DNA of 64,000 nt, from assembly GCF_000935125.1 (NCBI RefSeq), contig NZ_JRKI01000061.1, positions 1 through 64,000 of the forward strand, read 5' to 3'. This DNA comes from Streptomyces natalensis ATCC 27448 (lineage in GTDB: Bacteria > Actinomycetota > Actinomycetes > Streptomycetales > Streptomycetaceae). Position 1 is the first letter of the stretch. Every line of letters begins with the position of its first letter. Below the pieces are notes generated by a model that saw only the letters and a list, made by a program, of their open reading frames with translations, searched no databases and was not told the origin of the DNA. Position numbers and translations under genes: made by a program. Positions 50,854-62,272 of the stretch are shown here, one piece after another.

Positions 50854-52587
50854 TCAGGCGCTGAGCCTGGCCACGGCCTCCTCGACCGTCAGCTCCTCGC
50901 GCTCGCCCGTGCGCCGGTCCTTGACCTCGACCACGCCCTCACCGGCCCGGCGCCCGGCGACCACGATCGTCGGCACGCCCAGCAGCTCCGCGTCGGTGAA
51001 CTTCACACCGGGCGAGACGCCGGGCCGGTCGTCGACCAGCACCCGCAGCCCCGCGGCCCCCAGCTGCTCGCCCACCGACAGCGCCAGCTCGGTCTGCTTG
51101 GCCTTGCCCGCCGCGACGACGTGCACATCGGCCGGTGCGACCTCGCGCGGCCAGCACAGCCCGGCCTCGTCGTGGGTCTGCTCGGCGAGGGCGGCCACCG
51201 CACGGGAGACGCCGATGCCGTACGAACCCATGGTGACCCGTACCGGCTTGCCGTTCTGGCCGAGGACGTCGAGCTCGAAGGCGTCGGCGTACTTGCGGCC
51301 GAGCTGGAAGATGTGGCCGATCTCGATGGCGCGGTCGATCCTCAGGCCGGTGCCGCACTTCGGGCAGGGGTCGCCCGGCTCCACGACGACCACGTCGAGG
51401 TACTCGTCGACCTCGAAGTCACGGCCCGCGACGACGTTGCGGGCGTGCTTGCCCTCCTTGTTGGCTCCGGTGATCCAGGCCGTACCGGAGGCGACGCGCG
51501 GGTCGGCGAGGTAGCGGAAGGACTTGCCCGCCAGGCCCTGCGGCCCCACGTAGCCGCGGACCAGCTCCGGCCGCTCGACGAAGTCCTCGGCGGTGACCAG
51601 TTCGACGACGGCCGGCGCGAGGTGCTCGCCGAGCTTGCCGAGGTCGACCTCGCGGTCGCCGGGGACGCCCACCGCGACGATCTCACCCGCGGCGCCAGCC
51701 GCTGATGTCTCAGTCACCTTGACCAGCAGGTTCTTCAGCGTCGCCGAGGCCGGGACGCCGAGGTGCTCGGCGAGCTTCTCGATGGTCGGGGTGTCGGGGG
51801 TGTCCAGCTCCTCGACGGGGCCGTGGCCGGAGCCGTCGACCGGCTCGACCTTGACCGTCACGGCCTCCGTGTTGGCCGCGTAGTCACACGCCGGGCAGTC
51901 GACGAAGGTGTCCTCACCGGCGGCCGCGGGCGCCAGGAACTCCTCGGACGCGGAGCCGCCCATCGCGCCGGAGACGGCGGAGACGATCCGGAAGTCCAGG
52001 CCCAGGCGCGCGAAGATCTTCTCGTACGCGGCGCGGTGCAGCGCGTAGGACTCCGCCAGCCCCTCGTCGGTGACGTCGAAGCTGTAGGAGTCCTTCATCT
52101 GGAACTCGCGGCCGCGCAGCACGCCGGAGCGGGGACGGGCCTCGTCGCGGTACTTGGTCTGGATCTGGTAGAGCATCACCGGCAGGTCCTTGTAGGACGT
52201 GCACTGGTCCTTGACGGTGAGGGCGAAGATCTCTTCGTGCGTGGGGCCGAGGAGGTAGTCGGCGCCCTTGCGGTCCTTGAGGCGGAAGAGGAGGTCGCCG
52301 TACTCCTCCCAGCGGTTGCTGACCTCGTAGGGCTCCTTGGGCAGCAGGGCCGGCAGCAGCACTTCCTGGGCGCCGATGGCGTCCATCTCTTCGCGGACGA
52401 TGCGGGAGACGTTCTCCAGGACCTTCTTGCCCAGCGGCAGCCACGTCCAGATGCCGGCGGAGGAGCGGCGGACGTACCCGGCGCGGACGAGCAGCTTGTG
52501 GCTGGCGGTCTCGGCGTCGGCCGGGTCCTCGCGCAGTGTCTTGATCATCAAGCGGGACATGCGCTGAACCTGTGCGGCGTTGGCCAT
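50854..52587 (-). CDS. proS: Prolyl-tRNA synthetase
   Basis: Bacterial-type ProRS, 577 aa class II enzyme: motif 1 near 65-85, motif 2 ([12 protein letters not shown], about 157-168), an INS editing domain at about 230-390, motif 3 (S-Y-G-I-G-V-S-R), and an anticodon domain at the end. ATG 52587. It is a single gene here. Confidence 0.97.
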   Translation of the reverse strand: MANAAQVQRMSRLMIKTLREDPADAETASHKLLVRAGYVRRSSAGIWTWLPLGKKVLENVSRIVREEMDAIGAQEVLLPALLPKEPYEVSNRWEEYGDLLFRLKDRKGADYLLGPTHEEIFALTVKDQCTSYKDLPVMLYQIQTKYRDEARPRSGVLRGREFQMKDSYSFDVTDEGLAESYALHRAAYEKIFARLGLDFRIVSAVSGAMGGSASEEFLAPAAAGEDTFVDCPACDYAANTEAVTVKVEPVDGSGHGPVEELDTPDTPTIEKLAEHLGVPASATLKNLLVKVTETSAAGAAGEIVAVGVPGDREVDLGKLGEHLAPAVVELVTAEDFVERPELVRGYVGPQGLAGKSFRYLADPRVASGTAWITGANKEGKHARNVVAGRDFEVDEYLDVVVVEPGDPCPKCGTGLRIDRAIEIGHIFQLGRKYADAFELDVLGQNGKPVRVTMGSYGIGVSRAVAALAEQTHDEAGLCWPREVAPADVHVVAAGKAKQTELALSVGEQLGAAGLRVLVDDRPGVSPGVKFTDAELLGVPTIVVAGRRAGEGVVEVKDRRTGEREELTVEEAVARLSA

Positions 52588-52676
52588 GGGAGTTTCTCCT
52601 GCGTAAGAAAGGTGACTCCCAGGAGGTTAGCCGCAGGGGTGTGGCGCACGGAAATGCGTTCCGCCGCACCAAAAGC

Positions 52677-53213
52677 TCACGGCCGTATCAGCGGAAGCGG
52701 CGCGCCCATCACGGCGTACGGCGTCGGCGCGCTCGGGAACAGGACCCGTCGCGCGATATCGCGGTACCCGAGCGACCGGTACAGCCCCCGGGCCGGGCTC
52801 TCCACATCGATCGCGGACAGGATCGACCGCGGCTCGGCCACCTCGTCGGTGATCCGGGTGATCAGCGCCCGCCCGATGCCGCGGCCCTGGTAGGCGGGGT
52901 GGACGTGCAGCTCGGTGATGACGAAGGAGTCGTCCAGCCAGTGATCGAGGTGCTCGCTGCGCAGATACGGTTCGACGACGGTGGACCACCAGTGCGCCCG
53001 GTCGTTGGGCATTCCGTACACGAACCCGACGAGGTGCCCCTGGGGGGTGGTGGCCCCCAGGGCCCGCGCGCCGCGGCAGCCCAGATGGCGCAGCACGATG
53101 TGCCGCCGTACCGCGACCTCGTCCTGGCTCAGGCCGAACGCCAGCGCCTGCACCGCGAGCGCGTCATCCACGCGGGCGGCGAGATCGAGAGGGCCGACCG
53201 CGACGTCATCCAT
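52677..53213 (-). CDS. GNAT acetyltransferase
   Basis: 178 aa. Acetyl-CoA motif A: V-H-P-A-Y-Q-G-R-G-I-G-R-A-L (about 112-125), and motif B with L-Y-R-S-L-G-Y. Substrate not predictable. ATG 53213. Confidence 0.85.
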   Translation of the reverse strand: MDDVAVGPLDLAARVDDALAVQALAFGLSQDEVAVRRHIVLRHLGCRGARALGATTPQGHLVGFVYGMPNDRAHWWSTVVEPYLRSEHLDHWLDDSFVITELHVHPAYQGRGIGRALITRITDEVAEPRSILSAIDVESPARGLYRSLGYRDIARRVLFPSAPTPYAVMGAPLPLIRP

Positions 53214-53254
53214 GGTCGCGAGCGTACAAGGCGGTTACACGGCGGCACCACCGC

Positions 53255-54100
53255 TCAGAACAGCACGCTCATGAAGGCCCCGACCTCCCGGAACCCCACC
53301 CTCCGGTACGCCGCACGGGCCGCGGCGTTGAAGTCGTTGACGTACAGGCTGGCCACCGGCGCCACATCGCTGAGCGCATAGCGCAGCACCGCCGCCATCC
53401 CCGTTTCCGAAAGGCGCTTGCCCCGGTAGGCGGGATCGACCCAGACCCCCTGGATCTGGCAGGCCCGCGGTGTCGCGGCGCCGATCTCGGCCTTGAAGAT
53501 GACCTTGCCGTCCTCGATACGGGCGAAGGACCGCCCGGCGCCGACCAGCTCGGCGACCCGGGCCTGGTAGAGCAGCCCGCCGTCGCCGGCCATCGGGGAG
53601 ATGCCGACCTCTTCGGTGAACATGGCCACGCACGCCGGCATGATCAGGTCCATCTCGTTCTTGCGGATCCGGCGGACGTAGGGGTCCGGCGGGATCTCGG
53701 CGGACGGCGCGGACGTCACCATCAGGGGCTGATGGGCGCGCACCTCGCGGGCCGGTCCCCAGTACGGCTCCAGCAGCGACCACAGCTCGGCGGTGGGGCC
53801 GGCGGGGCCGACGACGGAGGAGCAGCGCCGGCCCTGGCGGCGCGCCCGTTCGGCGAAACCGTGCACGGCCTCCGAGGTGGCGCACACCGGGACGAGATTG
53901 GCGCCGGCGTAGCACAGCGATTCCAGCCGTCCCCCGACGTACCAGCCCCACATCTCGCCGCCGAGGCGCCAGGGGTCGAGCCCGGCGATCTGCACACGGG
54001 CGGCGACGAAGGCGTTGGCGACCGGGTCGCGGTCCAGGACCGCGAGCGCATCGTCGAGCTCCCCGGGCTCGAGGACCTTGATGGTGGTGGTCGTCAGCAC
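53255..54100 (-). CDS. GNAT acetyltransferase, two-domain (DUF4081)
   Basis: 281 aa. N-terminal DUF4081-like half (about 1-120), then GNAT with V-D-P-A-Y-R-G-K (about 226-233) and A-A-Y-R-R-V-G-F. Common in Streptomyces near ispG. GTG start. 41 bp upstream of the other acetyltransferase, so probably one operon. Confidence 0.85.
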   Translation of the reverse strand: MLTTTTIKVLEPGELDDALAVLDRDPVANAFVAARVQIAGLDPWRLGGEMWGWYVGGRLESLCYAGANLVPVCATSEAVHGFAERARRQGRRCSSVVGPAGPTAELWSLLEPYWGPAREVRAHQPLMVTSAPSAEIPPDPYVRRIRKNEMDLIMPACVAMFTEEVGISPMAGDGGLLYQARVAELVGAGRSFARIEDGKVIFKAEIGAATPRACQIQGVWVDPAYRGKRLSETGMAAVLRYALSDVAPVASLYVNDFNAAARAAYRRVGFREVGAFMSVLF

Positions 54101-54201
54101 GTGTCGGAATGCCTCACCGTTACGGGCCTGGGAGGCCAGGCGGGAGCAGGTCTTGGCACTTTACCTCCCCCTGCGGGCGGGCACCCGGCCCGCGCGGAGA
54201 C

Positions 54202-54256
54202 CGCTGCCCGCAGGCGGGCAGCGATGAGCCCCGCGACCCGGTGGGCGGCGGGGCTC
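54202..54256 (-). terminator. Two hairpins after ispG
   Basis: 9-bp stem 54202-54210 with 54215-54223, and 9-bp stem 54226-54234 with 54248-54256, 16 nt past the ispG stop. Confidence 0.75.
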
Positions 54257-54272
54257 GGGGGCTCGCGGGGGA

Positions 54273-55430
<1,158 letters not shown>

Positions 55431-55548
55431 CTGACGAGCAACCCCAAGGTGTGGATCATGGTCCCGGATTCGGCGGGCTCCGGCATCCGAGGTTACGGCA
55501 CCGGTATGTCGATAGGCACATCGCGCTCCAGCGGCCCCTCGAAAGAGA

Positions 55549-55589
55549 ACGGCCGGACGCCTCCAAACGCCGCGGAGGTGTCCGGCCGT
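55549..55589 (-). terminator. rseP terminator
   Basis: 16-bp stem with one G-U (55549-55564 with 55574-55589), about 30 nt after the stop. Confidence 0.85.
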
Positions 55590-55617
55590 CGCCAAACCCG
55601 AATTTCGGTCGATGCCG

Positions 55618-56919
55618 TCAGGTCAGTTTCACCGGATTCACGACATCGGCCACCAGCACCAGCAGCGTGAAGCAGATGAAGATCCCGGCGACGACGTAGG
55701 CCACCGGCATCAGCTTGGCGACGTCGAAGGGGCCGGGGTCGGGCCGCCGGAAGACCCGGGCGAAGGAGCGGCGGATCGCCTCCCAGACGGCGCCGGCGAT
55801 ATGCCCGCCGTCCAGCGGGAGCAGCGGCAGCATGTTGAACAGGAACAGCGAGAGGTTGAAGCCGGCGACCAGGAAGAGCATGGTCGCCACCCGCTGCTCC
55901 GGCGGGATGTGCAGGGAGAAGACCTCGCCGCCGACCCGGGCCGCGCCGACCACGCCCATCGGGGAGTCCTGCTTGCGCTCGCCGCCGTTGAACGCGGCGT
56001 TCCACAGGTCCGGGATCTTGCCGGGCAGCTGGACCAGCGAGGAGACGCCCTGCTGGACCATGCTGCCCATACGGTCCACGGACTGGCCGAAGGACTGCTG
56101 GACGACGCCGCTGGCGGGGGTGAAGCCGAGGAATCCGGCGGTGACGAACTGGCCGGGGACGTAACCGCCGTGCCCGTCCGTCTTGGCGACCTTGTTCTCT
56201 ATCAGGTCGGCGTGCAGCGTCCTGCGCGCGCCGTGCCGCTCGACGACGAGGGTGGCGGGCCCGGTGGTGTCGCGGATCTGGCTCTGGAGGGTGTTCCAGT
56301 CCGGTACGGCGTGCCCGTTGAACGTGACGATCTTGTCGCCGGCCCGCAGGCCCGCGGCCTTGGCCGGGGAGTCCTTGGCGCCGGAGGGGCATTTGTCGGT
56401 CTTGGCGGCCGCGGAGATCACGCAGTCCGAGACGGAGCCGACCTGGGTGGTCTGGGTGTTGATGCCGAAGCCCATCAGCACGCTCATGAAGATCACGACC
56501 GCGAGGATCAGGTTCATGAACGGCCCGGCGAACATCACGATGATGCGCTTCCAGGGCTTACGGGTGTAGAAGAGCCGCTGTTCGTCGCCGGGCTGGAGCT
56601 CCTCGAAGGCCGCCGAGCGGGCGTCCTCGATCATGCCGCGGAACGGTGAGGTGGACCGGGCCTGGAGCTTTCCGTCGTCGCCGGGCGGGAACATGCCGAT
56701 CATGCGGATGTAGCCGCCGAGCGGGACGGCCTTGATGCCGTACTCGGTGTCGCCCTTCTTGCGGGAGAAGAGCGTCGGCCCGAAGCCCACCATGTACTGC
56801 GGCACCCGGATGCCGAACATCTTGGCCGTGGAGAGATGGCCGAGTTCGTGCCAGGCGATGGAGAACAGCAGGCCGACGACGAAGACGACTATGCCGAGGA
56901 TGGTCATCCAGGTCGTCAT
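55618..56919 (-). CDS. rseP: RseP/site-2 M50 zinc metalloprotease
   Basis: 433 aa. H24-E-L-G-H28 in the first membrane helix, PDZ domain (about 195-270), and L-D-G with [10 protein letters not shown] near the C-terminus. Cleaves membrane proteins, e.g. anti-sigma factors. ATG 56919 overlaps the dxr stop (ATGA). Confidence 0.95.
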   Translation of the reverse strand: MTTWMTILGIVVFVVGLLFSIAWHELGHLSTAKMFGIRVPQYMVGFGPTLFSRKKGDTEYGIKAVPLGGYIRMIGMFPPGDDGKLQARSTSPFRGMIEDARSAAFEELQPGDEQRLFYTRKPWKRIIVMFAGPFMNLILAVVIFMSVLMGFGINTQTTQVGSVSDCVISAAAKTDKCPSGAKDSPAKAAGLRAGDKIVTFNGHAVPDWNTLQSQIRDTTGPATLVVERHGARRTLHADLIENKVAKTDGHGGYVPGQFVTAGFLGFTPASGVVQQSFGQSVDRMGSMVQQGVSSLVQLPGKIPDLWNAAFNGGERKQDSPMGVVGAARVGGEVFSLHIPPEQRVATMLFLVAGFNLSLFLFNMLPLLPLDGGHIAGAVWEAIRRSFARVFRRPDPGPFDVAKLMPVAYVVAGIFICFTLLVLVADVVNPVKLT

Positions 56920-58190
56920 ACGCGAGCCTCCGATGATGTCCGTGCCGCACGGGCGGCCAGTTCGCGGGCGCGGGCACGCGCCCAGGTTTCCGCCTGCAAG
57001 ACGTCCGCCACGGTCAGTGAGGTTCCGTTGGCCGGTACGCCGTGTTCGGCGACCACTTCCGCGACCGTATCCACAATCCCTGTGAACGGCAGCCCGCCCG
57101 CCAGGAACGCATCGACGCACTCCTCGTTCGCGGCGTTGAAGACGGCCGGGGCGGTGCCGCCGAGGTCTCCGACGTGGCAGGCGAGGGCCACGGACGGGAA
57201 GGCCCGGGTGTCGAGCGGGAAGAACTCCCAGGTCTGGGCCTTGGTCCAGTCCACGCCCGGCGCCGCGTCCGGGACCCGCTCGGGCCAGCCCAGGCCCAGG
57301 GCGATCGGCATCCGCATGTCCGGCGGGCTGGCCTGGGCCAGGGTGGAACCGTCCGTGAACTCCACCATCGAGTGGATGTAGGACTGCGGATGGACCACGA
57401 CCTCGATGCGGTCGAAGGGGACGTCGAAGAGCAGATGGGCCTCGATGACCTCCAGACCCTTGTTGACCAGGGTCGCGGAGTTGATGGTGACGACCGGGCC
57501 CATGGACCAGGTGGGGTGGGCGAGGGCCTGTGCGGGGGTCACCTCGGCCAGCTCGCGCTGCGTACGGCCGCGGAACGGGCCCCCGGAGGCGGTGACGACG
57601 AGCTTGCGGACCTCGCTGCGCTCGCCGCCGGCCAGCGCCTGGAAGAGCGCGGAGTGCTCGGAGTCGACGGGGACGATCTGGCCCGGTTCGGCGACGGCCT
57701 TGACCAGCGGGCCGCCGACGATCAGCGACTCTTTGTTGGCCAGCGCCAGCACCCGCCCGGCCTTGAGGGCGGCGAGGGTGGGGGCCAGGCCGATGGAGCC
57801 GGTGATGCCGTTGAGGACGGTGTGGCAGGGCGAGGCGGCCAGATCCGTGGCGGCGTCGGGGCCCGCCAGGATCTCGGGCAGCGGCTCCCCCGCTCCGTAG
57901 CGGGCGGCCAGCGCCTCGCGCAGCGCGGGGACGACGTCCTCCCGGGCAACCGCGACGGCCGCGACCCGCAGCTGGTGCGCCTGGTCGGCGAGCAGGTCCA
58001 CCCGGCCGCCGGCCGCGGAGAGCGCGGTGACCCTGAAGCGGCCGGGGTTGCGCAGGACGATGTCGATCGCCTGCGTGCCGATCGAACCGGTCGAGCCGAG
58101 GATCACGATGTCGCGCGGGCCCGCCGGCTCGGTGGCGGCCGGTTCGTACCGCAGGTGCGGATGTGCGAGGGAGTCCGTCATGCCGTCCAT
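56916..58190 (-). CDS. dxr: 1-deoxy-D-xylulose-5-phosphate reductoisomerase
   Basis: Dxr, 424 aa, MEP pathway, NADPH. G-S-T-G-S-I-G near 32, A-N-K-E-S-L near 150, V-D-S-E-H near 177, and the [14 protein letters not shown] block. Start at 58190 is kept; ATG 58181 is an alternative. Translation-coupled to rseP. Confidence 0.96.
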   Translation of the reverse strand: MDGMTDSLAHPHLRYEPAATEPAGPRDIVILGSTGSIGTQAIDIVLRNPGRFRVTALSAAGGRVDLLADQAHQLRVAAVAVAREDVVPALREALAARYGAGEPLPEILAGPDAATDLAASPCHTVLNGITGSIGLAPTLAALKAGRVLALANKESLIVGGPLVKAVAEPGQIVPVDSEHSALFQALAGGERSEVRKLVVTASGGPFRGRTQRELAEVTPAQALAHPTWSMGPVVTINSATLVNKGLEVIEAHLLFDVPFDRIEVVVHPQSYIHSMVEFTDGSTLAQASPPDMRMPIALGLGWPERVPDAAPGVDWTKAQTWEFFPLDTRAFPSVALACHVGDLGGTAPAVFNAANEECVDAFLAGGLPFTGIVDTVAEVVAEHGVPANGTSLTVADVLQAETWARARARELAARAARTSSEARV

Positions 58191-58210
58191 TGTTGCCGGT
58201 CGGCGCGGCT

Positions 58211-58246
58211 CCTCGTACGGGGGACCCGGAGGCCGCCCGTACGAGG
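58211..58246 (-). terminator. Acyl-CoA dehydrogenase terminator
   Basis: 11-bp stem (58211-58221 with 58236-58246) between the 58262 gene and dxr. Confidence 0.7.
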
Positions 58247-58261
58247 CCGGGGCGCCTTACC

Positions 58262-60181
58262 TCACGGGACGGGGCGGCGGACTGAGTCCTTGGTGCTGGG
58301 GCCGGGGGTGGCGTCCGCGATCCAGAGGCCGTCGCCGCTGGGGTCGATGACGCCCTCCTCCAGCCAGGTGTAGCTGCCGTCAAGGACCCGGGAGACGATC
58401 TTGCGGTCGAGGTCGTCGGTGTTGGTCCACAGCCGGCCGAACAGCTCCTCGATGCGCAGACGCGACTGGCGGCAGAAGGCGTCGGCGAGCTGATGTGCCT
58501 CGCGGCCGTGCTCGCCGGACATCCTCAGATGCTCGGCGCGGACACAGGCCGCGCTCATCGCGAACAGCTCGGCGCCGATGTCGACGATCCGGCCGAGGAA
58601 GCCCTGTTTGGTCTCCATCCGGCCCTGCCAGCGGGACATCGCGTAGAAGGTGCAGCGGGCTAGCTTGCGCGAGGCCCGTTCTGCATAGCGCAGATGCCCG
58701 GCGAGTTCGCCGAACTCCTGGTAGGTGCGCGGCAGTTGGCCCCGTCCGGTGACGAGCTGGGGCAGCCAGCGGGCGTAGAAGCCGCCGGCCCTGGCCGCGG
58801 CCCGGCCCTTGTCGGCCAGCGAGGTGTCGGGGTCGATGAGCGCGCCGGCGACGGAGAGATGGGCGTCGACGGCCTCGCGGGCGATCAGCAGATGCATGAT
58901 CTCCGTGGAGCCCTCGAAGATCCGGTTGATGCGCATATCGCGCAGCACCTGCTCGGTGGGGACGGCGCGTTCGCCGCGGGCGGCGAGCGATGCGGCGGTC
59001 TCGAAGCCGCGGCCGCCGCGGATCTGGACGAGTTCGTCGGCCATCCGCCAGCCCATCTCGGAGCCGTAGAGCTTGGCCAGGGCGGCCTCGATACGGATGT
59101 CGTTGCGGCTCTCGTCGGCCATCTGGGAGGCGAGGTCGACGACGGCCTCCAGGGCGAAGGTGGTGGCGGCGATGAAGGCCACCTTGCCGCCGACGGCCTC
59201 GTGTTTCGCGATGGACTTGCCCCACTGCTCGCGTGCCGTGGACCATTCGCGGGCGATTTTCAGACACCACTTGCCGACGCCGGCGCACATCGCGGGCAGC
59301 GAGAGACGGCCGGTGTTGAGGGTGGTCAGGGCGATCTTGAGACCGGCGCCCTCGGGGCCGATGCGGTTCGCGGCGGGGACGCGGACCTGGTGGAAGCGGG
59401 TGACGCCGTTCTCCAGGCCGCGCAGGCCCATGAAGGCGTTGCGGTTCTCGACGGTGATGCCGGGTGAGTCGGCCTCGACGACGAAGGCGGTGATACCGCC
59501 CTGGTGCCCCTCGGAGGCGGGCACCCGCGCCATGACGACCAGCAGGTCGGCGACCACACCGTTGGTGGTCCACAGCTTCACGCCGTCCAGAACGTAGTTC
59601 TCGCCGTCGGGTACGGCGGCGGTGGCCAGGCGGGCCGGGTCGGAGCCGACGTCCGGTTCGGTGAGCAGGAACGCGGAGATGGCGCTGCGGGCGCAGCGCG
59701 GCAGGAAGGCGTCCTTCTGCTCCTGGGTGCCGAAGAGTTTGAGCGGCTGCGGGACGCCGATGGACTGGTGGGCGGAGAGCAGGGCGCCGATGGCGGGGCT
59801 GGCGGATCCGGCCAGGGCCAGGGCGCGGTTGTAGTAGACCTGGGTCAGGCCGAGGCCGCCGTACTTGGTGTCGATCTTCATGCCGAGCGCGCCGATCTCC
59901 TTGAGGCCCTGGAGGGTCTCGTCGGGGATCTTGGCCTCGCGTTCGATGCGGGCGCTGTCGACCTTCGTTTCGCAGAAGGCGCGCAGGGTGGCCAGAAACT
60001 TCTCGCCGCGCCGGACGTCGTCCACCGCCGGGGTGGGGTGCGGATGGATGAGGTCGAGCCTGAAGCGCCCCAGGAACAGTTCCTTGGCGAAGCTGGGCTT
60101 GCGCCAGTCCTGCTCACGGGCCGCCTCGGCGACCTGCCGCGCTTCGCGCTCGGAAACCTTGCGGATGGACGGAGCCGTCAT
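58262..60181 (-). CDS. Acyl-CoA dehydrogenase, long form
   Basis: 639 aa flavoenzyme of VLCAD/FadE type. Family blocks L-T-E-P-D-V-G-S-D (about 180) and the R-I-F-E-G-S-T-E-I region (about 443) are present, plus a C-terminal helical extension. ATG 60181 with GAGGTGAGC upstream. It should feed beta-oxidation. Confidence 0.93.
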   Translation of the reverse strand: MTAPSIRKVSEREARQVAEAAREQDWRKPSFAKELFLGRFRLDLIHPHPTPAVDDVRRGEKFLATLRAFCETKVDSARIEREAKIPDETLQGLKEIGALGMKIDTKYGGLGLTQVYYNRALALAGSASPAIGALLSAHQSIGVPQPLKLFGTQEQKDAFLPRCARSAISAFLLTEPDVGSDPARLATAAVPDGENYVLDGVKLWTTNGVVADLLVVMARVPASEGHQGGITAFVVEADSPGITVENRNAFMGLRGLENGVTRFHQVRVPAANRIGPEGAGLKIALTTLNTGRLSLPAMCAGVGKWCLKIAREWSTAREQWGKSIAKHEAVGGKVAFIAATTFALEAVVDLASQMADESRNDIRIEAALAKLYGSEMGWRMADELVQIRGGRGFETAASLAARGERAVPTEQVLRDMRINRIFEGSTEIMHLLIAREAVDAHLSVAGALIDPDTSLADKGRAAARAGGFYARWLPQLVTGRGQLPRTYQEFGELAGHLRYAERASRKLARCTFYAMSRWQGRMETKQGFLGRIVDIGAELFAMSAACVRAEHLRMSGEHGREAHQLADAFCRQSRLRIEELFGRLWTNTDDLDRKIVSRVLDGSYTWLEEGVIDPSGDGLWIADATPGPSTKDSVRRPVP

Positions 60182-60577
60182 CAGGAGCTCACCTCGCCGC
60201 GGTCGGGAGTGCTGCACCGAGGGCCGGGGGCGGCCGTCGGACGGTGCTACTTGTGAGGGTTACCCGATCCGAGGGGGTTGCACCAGTGGTGCCGCGGGGA
60301 AGCGGCGAGCGGGCGGATGCGTATGCGCCATGGGCCGTCCGGGGTACGGCCTCGGCCACCCGGGGGCGGGCCGTATCGGCCATTCGGGGGGCCGGGCGGG
60401 GGAGGGACGCGGCGCGCTCCGGAACGGGGGTGTCCGGAGCGCGCCGCGGCCGGGCCGGCGCCGGGGGGTGCGCCGGCCGGAGCCCGGACGGCAGTACGGC
60501 CCAAGGGATGGCCGTCGCTGTCCACCGGTCCGGGCCGGTCCGGTGCGGCGGGGAGCAGGCCCGCCGCCGAGACCCGT
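60182..60577. other. Spacer with two hairpins
   Basis: 396 bp without a supported gene. Two tandem hairpins: 60411-60423 with 60433-60445 (13 bp) and 60453-60461 with 60470-60478 (9 bp), on the side of the aldehyde dehydrogenase stop. Confidence 0.6.
60411..60478 (-). terminator. Aldehyde dehydrogenase terminators
   Basis: The two hairpins above, 100-170 nt past the stop at 60578. Confidence 0.7.
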
Positions 60578-62032
60578 CTAGAGGGCCAGTCCGGTCAGGA
60601 CCAGTACGCGCTCATAGGTGTAGTCGTCCATCGCGTAGCGCACGCCCTCGCGGCCCACACCGGACTGCTTGGCGCCGCCGTACGGCATCTGGTCGGCGCG
60701 GTAGGACGGCACATCGCCGATGATCACGCCGCCGACCTCCAGGGCGCGGTGGGCGCGGAAGGCGGTCTGCGTGTCGTGGGTGAAGACACCGGCCTGGAGG
60801 CCGTACTTGGAGTCGTTGACCGCGGCGAACGCCTCGGCCTCGCCGTCGACCTTCTTGATGGTCAGCACCGGGCCGAAGACCTCTTCACAGGCCAGGGTGG
60901 TGTCGGCGGGCACGTCGGCCAGGACGGTCGGCGCGTAGGAGGCACCGTCGCGCTTGCCGCCGGCGAGCAGCTTGGCGCCGCGCTCGACGGCCTCGTCCAC
61001 CCAGGACTCCACGCGCTTGGCCGCGGCCTCGTTGACCAGCGGGCCGACCTCGGTGGCGTCGTCGGAGGGGTCACCGGTGACCTGGGCGTTGACCGCCGCG
61101 ACGATCTTGGGGACCAGGCGGTCGTAGACGGAGGCGTCGGCGATGACGCGCTGCACCGAGATGCAGGACTGGCCGCCCTGGTAGTTGGAGAAGGTGGCGA
61201 TCCGCTGCGCCGCCCAGTCCAGGTCCGCCTCGGAGGACCAGTCGGGCAGGACGACGGCCGCGCCGTTGCCGCCGAGCTCCAGGGTGCAGTGCTTGCGCGG
61301 CACCGAGTCGAGGATGTCGTAGCCGACCTTCTCGGAGCCGGTGAAGGAGATGACGGGCAGCCGCTCGTCCTTGACCAGGGCCGGCATCGCCTCGTTGCCC
61401 ACCGGGAGGATCGACCAGGAGCCGGCCGGCAGGTCGGTGCCGTCCAGCAGCTCGCCGATGATCAGGCCGGAGAGCGGGGTGGCCGGGGCGGGCTTGAGGA
61501 TGATCGGGACGCCGGCCGCGATGGCCGGGGCGATCTTGTGCGCACACAGGTTCAGCGGGAAGTTGAACGGGGCGATGCCCAGGACCGTGCCGCGCGGGAA
61601 GCGGCGGGTCAGGGCGAGGCGGCCGGCGCCGCCCGCGTCGGTGTCCAGGCGCTGGGCCTCGCCGCCGTTGAAGCGGCGGGCCTCCTCGGCCGCGAAGCGG
61701 AAGACGGAGACGGCCCGGCCGACCTCGCCGCGCGCCCACTTCATCGGCTTGCCGTTCTCCGCGGAGATCAGCTGCGCGATCTCCTCGGTGCGCTCCACCA
61801 GCTGCCGGCCGACGTGGTCGAGGGCGGCGGCCCGCACATGGGCGGGGGTCGCGGCGAGCTCGTCCTGGACGGCGACGGAGGCCGCGATGGCCTCCTCGAC
61901 CTGGGCCTCGGTGGGGATGCTCACCGTGCCGACGAGACGTCCGTCCCAGGGGGAGGTGACGTCGAAGGTGGCGTCGCCGGTGGTCTTGCGGCCGGCGAGC
62001 CAGAAGGCGGTGGGGGCTGCAGAGTTCGGCAC
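60578..62032 (-). CDS. NAD(P)-dependent aldehyde dehydrogenase
   Basis: 484 aa. F-T-G-S-E-K-V-G (about 232), E-L-G-G-N and the catalytic Cys in Q-S-C-I-S (about 292). GTG 62032 is chosen; GGGA lies upstream. Adjacent to a PucR regulator read in the same direction, so regulation of this gene is plausible; the substrate is unknown. Confidence 0.92.
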   Translation of the reverse strand: MPNSAAPTAFWLAGRKTTGDATFDVTSPWDGRLVGTVSIPTEAQVEEAIAASVAVQDELAATPAHVRAAALDHVGRQLVERTEEIAQLISAENGKPMKWARGEVGRAVSVFRFAAEEARRFNGGEAQRLDTDAGGAGRLALTRRFPRGTVLGIAPFNFPLNLCAHKIAPAIAAGVPIILKPAPATPLSGLIIGELLDGTDLPAGSWSILPVGNEAMPALVKDERLPVISFTGSEKVGYDILDSVPRKHCTLELGGNGAAVVLPDWSSEADLDWAAQRIATFSNYQGGQSCISVQRVIADASVYDRLVPKIVAAVNAQVTGDPSDDATEVGPLVNEAAAKRVESWVDEAVERGAKLLAGGKRDGASYAPTVLADVPADTTLACEEVFGPVLTIKKVDGEAEAFAAVNDSKYGLQAGVFTHDTQTAFRAHRALEVGGVIIGDVPSYRADQMPYGGAKQSGVGREGVRYAMDDYTYERVLVLTGLAL

Positions 62033-62272
62033 AGTAATCCCGGCCCTTCCGAAGTGGTGGAGTGGTGCATGGAGTTCCGTGAGCGGCTCGGTGAGCGCTC
62101 CGTGCCTCCACGGTAGGGGCGGGGCGGCCGGGTGGCGTTTGTCCGAACCGTAGCAATCGGTGGGCGTGTCCCTCCGGGATGGAGGGGGCGGTGGGGCGGC
62201 GGGCCCCTTTCGCACCCCGGGCGGCGCCGAGGTCGGGCGGCTCGTTCCCCGGACAGCTCGTCCCCAAGCGGC